7,692 nt of DNA from assembly GCA_020059785.1 (NCBI GenBank), contig JAGVBL010000234.1, forward strand, positions 1-7,692. The letters run 5' to 3'. Origin of the DNA: Ignavibacteriales bacterium. Its GTDB lineage: Bacteria > Bacteroidota > Ignavibacteria > Ignavibacteriales > Melioribacteraceae. How positions within the stretch are numbered: the stretch's first letter is position 1; the number at the start of each line of letters is the position of its first letter. Under the pieces are notes generated by a model that did no database searches, was not told the DNA's origin, and saw only the letters and a program-made list of their open reading frames with translations. Below, in pieces: positions 5,423 through 7,692 of this stretch. The position numbers and the translations under genes are program-made.

Positions 5423-7692
5423 TTCAACAAAATCATTTTACCGGATTTAGCTTTATTGCCGGCTTGCAACGTGTAAAAATAAACGCCCGAAGGCAATGTA
5501 TAATTCACAATAGATAGTGTATAATTATGAGTACCTGCTTGTTTGAACTCATTAACCAGCGTCGCAACTTCTCTTCCAAGAGTATCGTACAATTTTATTG
5601 ATACAAATTCTGCTATAGGAATCGAATACTTAATCATTGTACTTGGGTTGAAAGGATTGGGAAAGTTCTGATAAAGAACTATTTCTGATGGAATTTCTTC
5701 AGTGCTTATATTTATGCCGGTTGGAATCGATTGATATTTATAGCGGCTTCTTTTAATTGCATTTCTCAATTCATCAAGAGATGGCGCAGCTGCAATTGCA
5801 AAAGCAATATTTTGTGTCTTACCTGAATTTATACTAAATGGTCCGCTGCTTGCAACATATGAAATATCGCTAATAAAAGGTGTGGTATTATAAATACCGC
5901 TTGAGAGTGTTATAAACTTTTCGATATCGGTAAAACCGTTACCGTCAAACAGCCGGACATCTCCGGAATTTGCATCGTTTTTAATCGGATAGTAACCGTA
6001 ATTGCTGTGCGATATTAAAGCTGTGCCAACGTAAACATTAGGTTGGTTTGTATTGTAAGCATAAGCAAAGTTATCGGTTACATCATATAAGGTTGTGTTG
6101 TTTGCGTAATCGGAATCAGGTATGTCCCAGTCAATAAAAAATCCGGCAAATAAATTATTTATTGATTGCTGGGTGGTATTATTAAGCGCTGTTCTTATAA
6201 TTATATAATTTTCGTCTTCGGGTGTGTTAAAACTATAAGTATAAAAATGAGTTGAAATCCCGAGCCTGGGCGATATTCCGCTGTCGTCAAAATTTGTATA
6301 GGTTTCCTGAAAAGCATTCGGTCCGGGGCTTGTAAATGAAATGGGAACAATTCTCTTAAAATCACGGCTCTGTTCATCGCTAATCCGCGCTGCATCCATA
6401 ACCATACTGGAAGAGGTTCCATACATAAAGGCGCCTTCAAACATTAAATTTCTTCCGTTCATAAATCTGAAACCAATGCCCTCTTTATTAGCGCTATAAT
6501 CATTAAAACCAAGAGCGCCTTTACTTGTAACACTCATTTGAATTTTGCTTGTTGTATGTGTTTCAAGCGGGATATTAATTTTTATTGAAAATAACTGTAC
6601 ATCGGTATATCCGGCGGAATTAAAACGTATTACAAAATTTACTGTGTGGTCTATCGGGGCACCGGTTTTAATTGTAAATCTGAATTTATTACTTGCTGTT
6701 TGAAGTGTGCCGAGCGAAACATTAAATGCGCCTTGTGTAATATTTATCCAGGGATCGCCGGTTGTTAATGTAATATTAAGATTATTTGCCGCTGCAAGGT
6801 AATTGGTGAAATTCGCATTTACTTCCACCGATTCGCCCGATTGATAAATTCCATTGCCATTACCAATTTCAGTTAATCGAAGATTTGACACACGAACCGA
6901 AGGACTTCCGGTTTCTGTTAATGCTCTAAATGCATTGATTCTGCCTCTACCTAAAAGCATTTCGTAACCGGGATTTTGAGCATCAACATTATCGGCTGTT
7001 ATTCTTATCTGTTCGGCTATTTGAAGCGGTGAGTAATTCGGATATTTTGAAAACACGAGTCCCGCCAATCCGGCTACAAGCGGCGAGGCCATTGATGAGC
7101 CGTTTATAACATTGTAGAGCAGACTATTATTGTTTGTATCTCCGCGCCACGTTGAAAGTATTGAGGTTCCCGGCGACATAACATCAACGTTAAAACCATA
7201 ATTACCGGCAAAACTTTTTGTGTCGTTATCCGTGTTAAGCCAGCCGACAGATAGAACGCCGTCATAGCTTGCCGGATAAAAGGTATCGCTCGATGCATCA
7301 TTACCGGCGGCGGCAACAACAAGAGCGCCGTTTACAATAGCGTAATTAATAACATCCTGTTCAAAATCGGAATGACTGTATCCACCCCAGCTGCAATTAA
7401 TAACCTTTGCACCTTTCTCTGCAGCATAAACAATTCCCTCGAATCCGTAAACCACATAAGGATTATCATTTGCATCGCGAACATCGCTACGGGAAACTTT
7501 TACGGGAAGAATTCTGCAATTAAAACCAATGGACGCAATACCAACTCCATTGTTTGTAACGGCTCCTGCTATTCCGGCTACATGAGTTCCATGATAAGAA
7601 TTTCTGTAAGACTCATCTTCGTTCGGATCATTATCCGGAGTTCCGTCAAGTCCGCCAAAATCCCAGCCGCGTATGTCGTCGGGATAGTAGCC
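5419..7692 (-). CDS. Secreted subtilisin-like (S8) serine protease with T9SS sorting domain, 5' end missing
   Basis: The minus-strand frame is open from the window edge (7692) to TGA 5421-5419, giving 757 residues. The GTG at 7455 is internal, because conserved protease sequence precedes it. Numbering from the edge: HGTHVAGIAGA (34-44) carries the catalytic His; NCSWGG; AAAGND with the oxyanion Asn131; and NGSSMASPLVAGLAG with catalytic Ser200. The catalytic Asp and signal peptide lie beyond the window. The catalytic domain ends near GRGRINAFRAL (248-258). Residues about 264-380 look like an Ig/CARDB-like beta-sandwich (NGNGIYQSGESVEV), and about 380-660 are a beta-rich, Asn/Thr/Tyr-rich segment I do not recognise. 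The last 88 residues (670-757) are a sorting domain: YQNFPNPFNPST, KLYDTLGREVATLV, LPSGVYFYTL, ending SGKMILLK. The product is therefore expected to cross the outer membrane by the type IX system and act extracellularly or at the surface. It overlaps the dead esterase start by ATGA, so the two were probably co-transcribed. Confidence 0.95.
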   Translation of the reverse strand, partial: GYYPDDIRGWDFGGLDGTPDNDPNEDESYRNSYHGTHVAGIAGAVTNNGVGIASIGFNCRILPVKVSRSDVRDANDNPYVVYGFEGIVYAAEKGAKVINCSWGGYSHSDFEQDVINYAIVNGALVVAAAGNDASSDTFYPASYDGVLSVGWLNTDNDTKSFAGNYGFNVDVMSPGTSILSTWRGDTNNNSLLYNVINGSSMASPLVAGLAGLVFSKYPNYSPLQIAEQIRITADNVDAQNPGYEMLLGRGRINAFRALTETGSPSVRVSNLRLTEIGNGNGIYQSGESVEVNANFTNYLAAANNLNITLTTGDPWINITQGAFNVSLGTLQTASNKFRFTIKTGAPIDHTVNFVIRFNSAGYTDVQLFSIKINIPLETHTTSKIQMSVTSKGALGFNDYSANKEGIGFRFMNGRNLMFEGAFMYGTSSSMVMDAARISDEQSRDFKRIVPISFTSPGPNAFQETYTNFDDSGISPRLGISTHFYTYSFNTPEDENYIIIRTALNNTTQQSINNLFAGFFIDWDIPDSDYANNTTLYDVTDNFAYAYNTNQPNVYVGTALISHSNYGYYPIKNDANSGDVRLFDGNGFTDIEKFITLSSGIYNTTPFISDISYVASSGPFSINSGKTQNIAFAIAAAPSLDELRNAIKRSRYKYQSIPTGINISTEEIPSEIVLYQNFPNPFNPSTMIKYSIPIAEFVSIKLYDTLGREVATLVNEFKQAGTHNYTLSIVNYTLPSGVYFYTLQAGNKAKSGKMILLK
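5497..5526. repeat. 9-bp direct repeat with 21-bp period in the protease sorting domain
   Basis: TGTATAATT occurs at 5497-5505 and again at 5518-5526, exactly 21 bases apart. On the minus strand this encodes NYTLSIVNYTL, a seven-residue period, immediately before LPSGVY. It preserves the frame and lies in the same loop of the sorting domain as the palindrome in the neighbouring esterase remnant. It is a short local duplication or a remnant of an AT-rich repeat insertion. Confidence 0.6.

Noticed and set aside
6201..7322. Minus-strand alternative-frame open stretches inside the protease gene.
   Set aside because: They are out of frame with the protease and show low-complexity shadow composition with no domain or start signal.
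1..7692. CRISPR array, tRNA, insertion sequence, phage or defence genes.
   Set aside because: No regularly spaced repeats, no tRNA-like cloverleaf, and no transposase, integrase or defence-type protein was seen on either strand.

Overview
The window reads as chromosomal DNA from a Gram-negative bacterium of the Bacteroidota/Ignavibacteriota/Chlorobiota group, most likely Ignavibacteriota. The reasons are an AT-rich base composition, a large TonB-type outer-membrane barrel with a carboxypeptidase-D-like N-terminal domain, near absence of canonical Shine-Dalgarno sites, and two adjacent secreted proteins ending in the 'YQNFPNPFNPST...LPSGVYFY' type of C-terminal sorting domain used by the type IX secretion system (T9SS). 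The taxonomic call is inference from these protein styles; there is no rRNA or tRNA in the window.

Layout, left to right. Bases 1-600 (+) hold the C-terminal 199 residues of a YtcJ-like amidohydrolase (family 3), cut by the window edge. Bases 783-3242 (+) hold an intact 819-residue outer-membrane receptor with signal peptide, CarboxypepD_reg-like domain, plug and barrel, closed by a strong intrinsic terminator at 3254-3279. Bases 3348-4505 (+) hold a metallophosphoesterase with four predicted N-terminal membrane segments. It converges on the minus-strand pair, and a single hairpin (4506-4537) fills the whole gap between the two opposing stop codons.

The minus-strand pair is the most informative part. 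A subtilisin-like (S8) protease with a T9SS sorting domain enters from the right edge (7692 down to 5419). Its TGA stop overlaps, as ATGA, the start codon of a second T9SS cargo gene, an alpha/beta-hydrolase (BD-FAE/dienelactone-hydrolase-like esterase) at 5422-4538. That second gene is dead: reading it codon by codon reveals about six lesions, namely frameshifts, a nonsense TAG, and a deletion of the central segment that normally carries the nucleophile Ser. Conventional ORF calling sees only a hypothetical fragment here, leaving an apparent gap of roughly 900 bases. Its sorting domain also contains a perfect 20-bp palindrome (28 bp with one mismatch pair) of the GTAGAGACG...CGTCTCTAC type, which looks like a dispersed repeat exapted as coding sequence. 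The protease's sorting domain carries a 21-bp-period duplication in the equivalent loop.

The four intact genes show no obvious shared pathway. The only operon-like unit is protease plus dead esterase, whose products would have been exported together by the T9SS and anchored or released at the cell surface. I see no evidence for a novel defence, mobile or biosynthetic system. The finding most worth following is the decayed esterase and the repeats in the sorting-domain loops.
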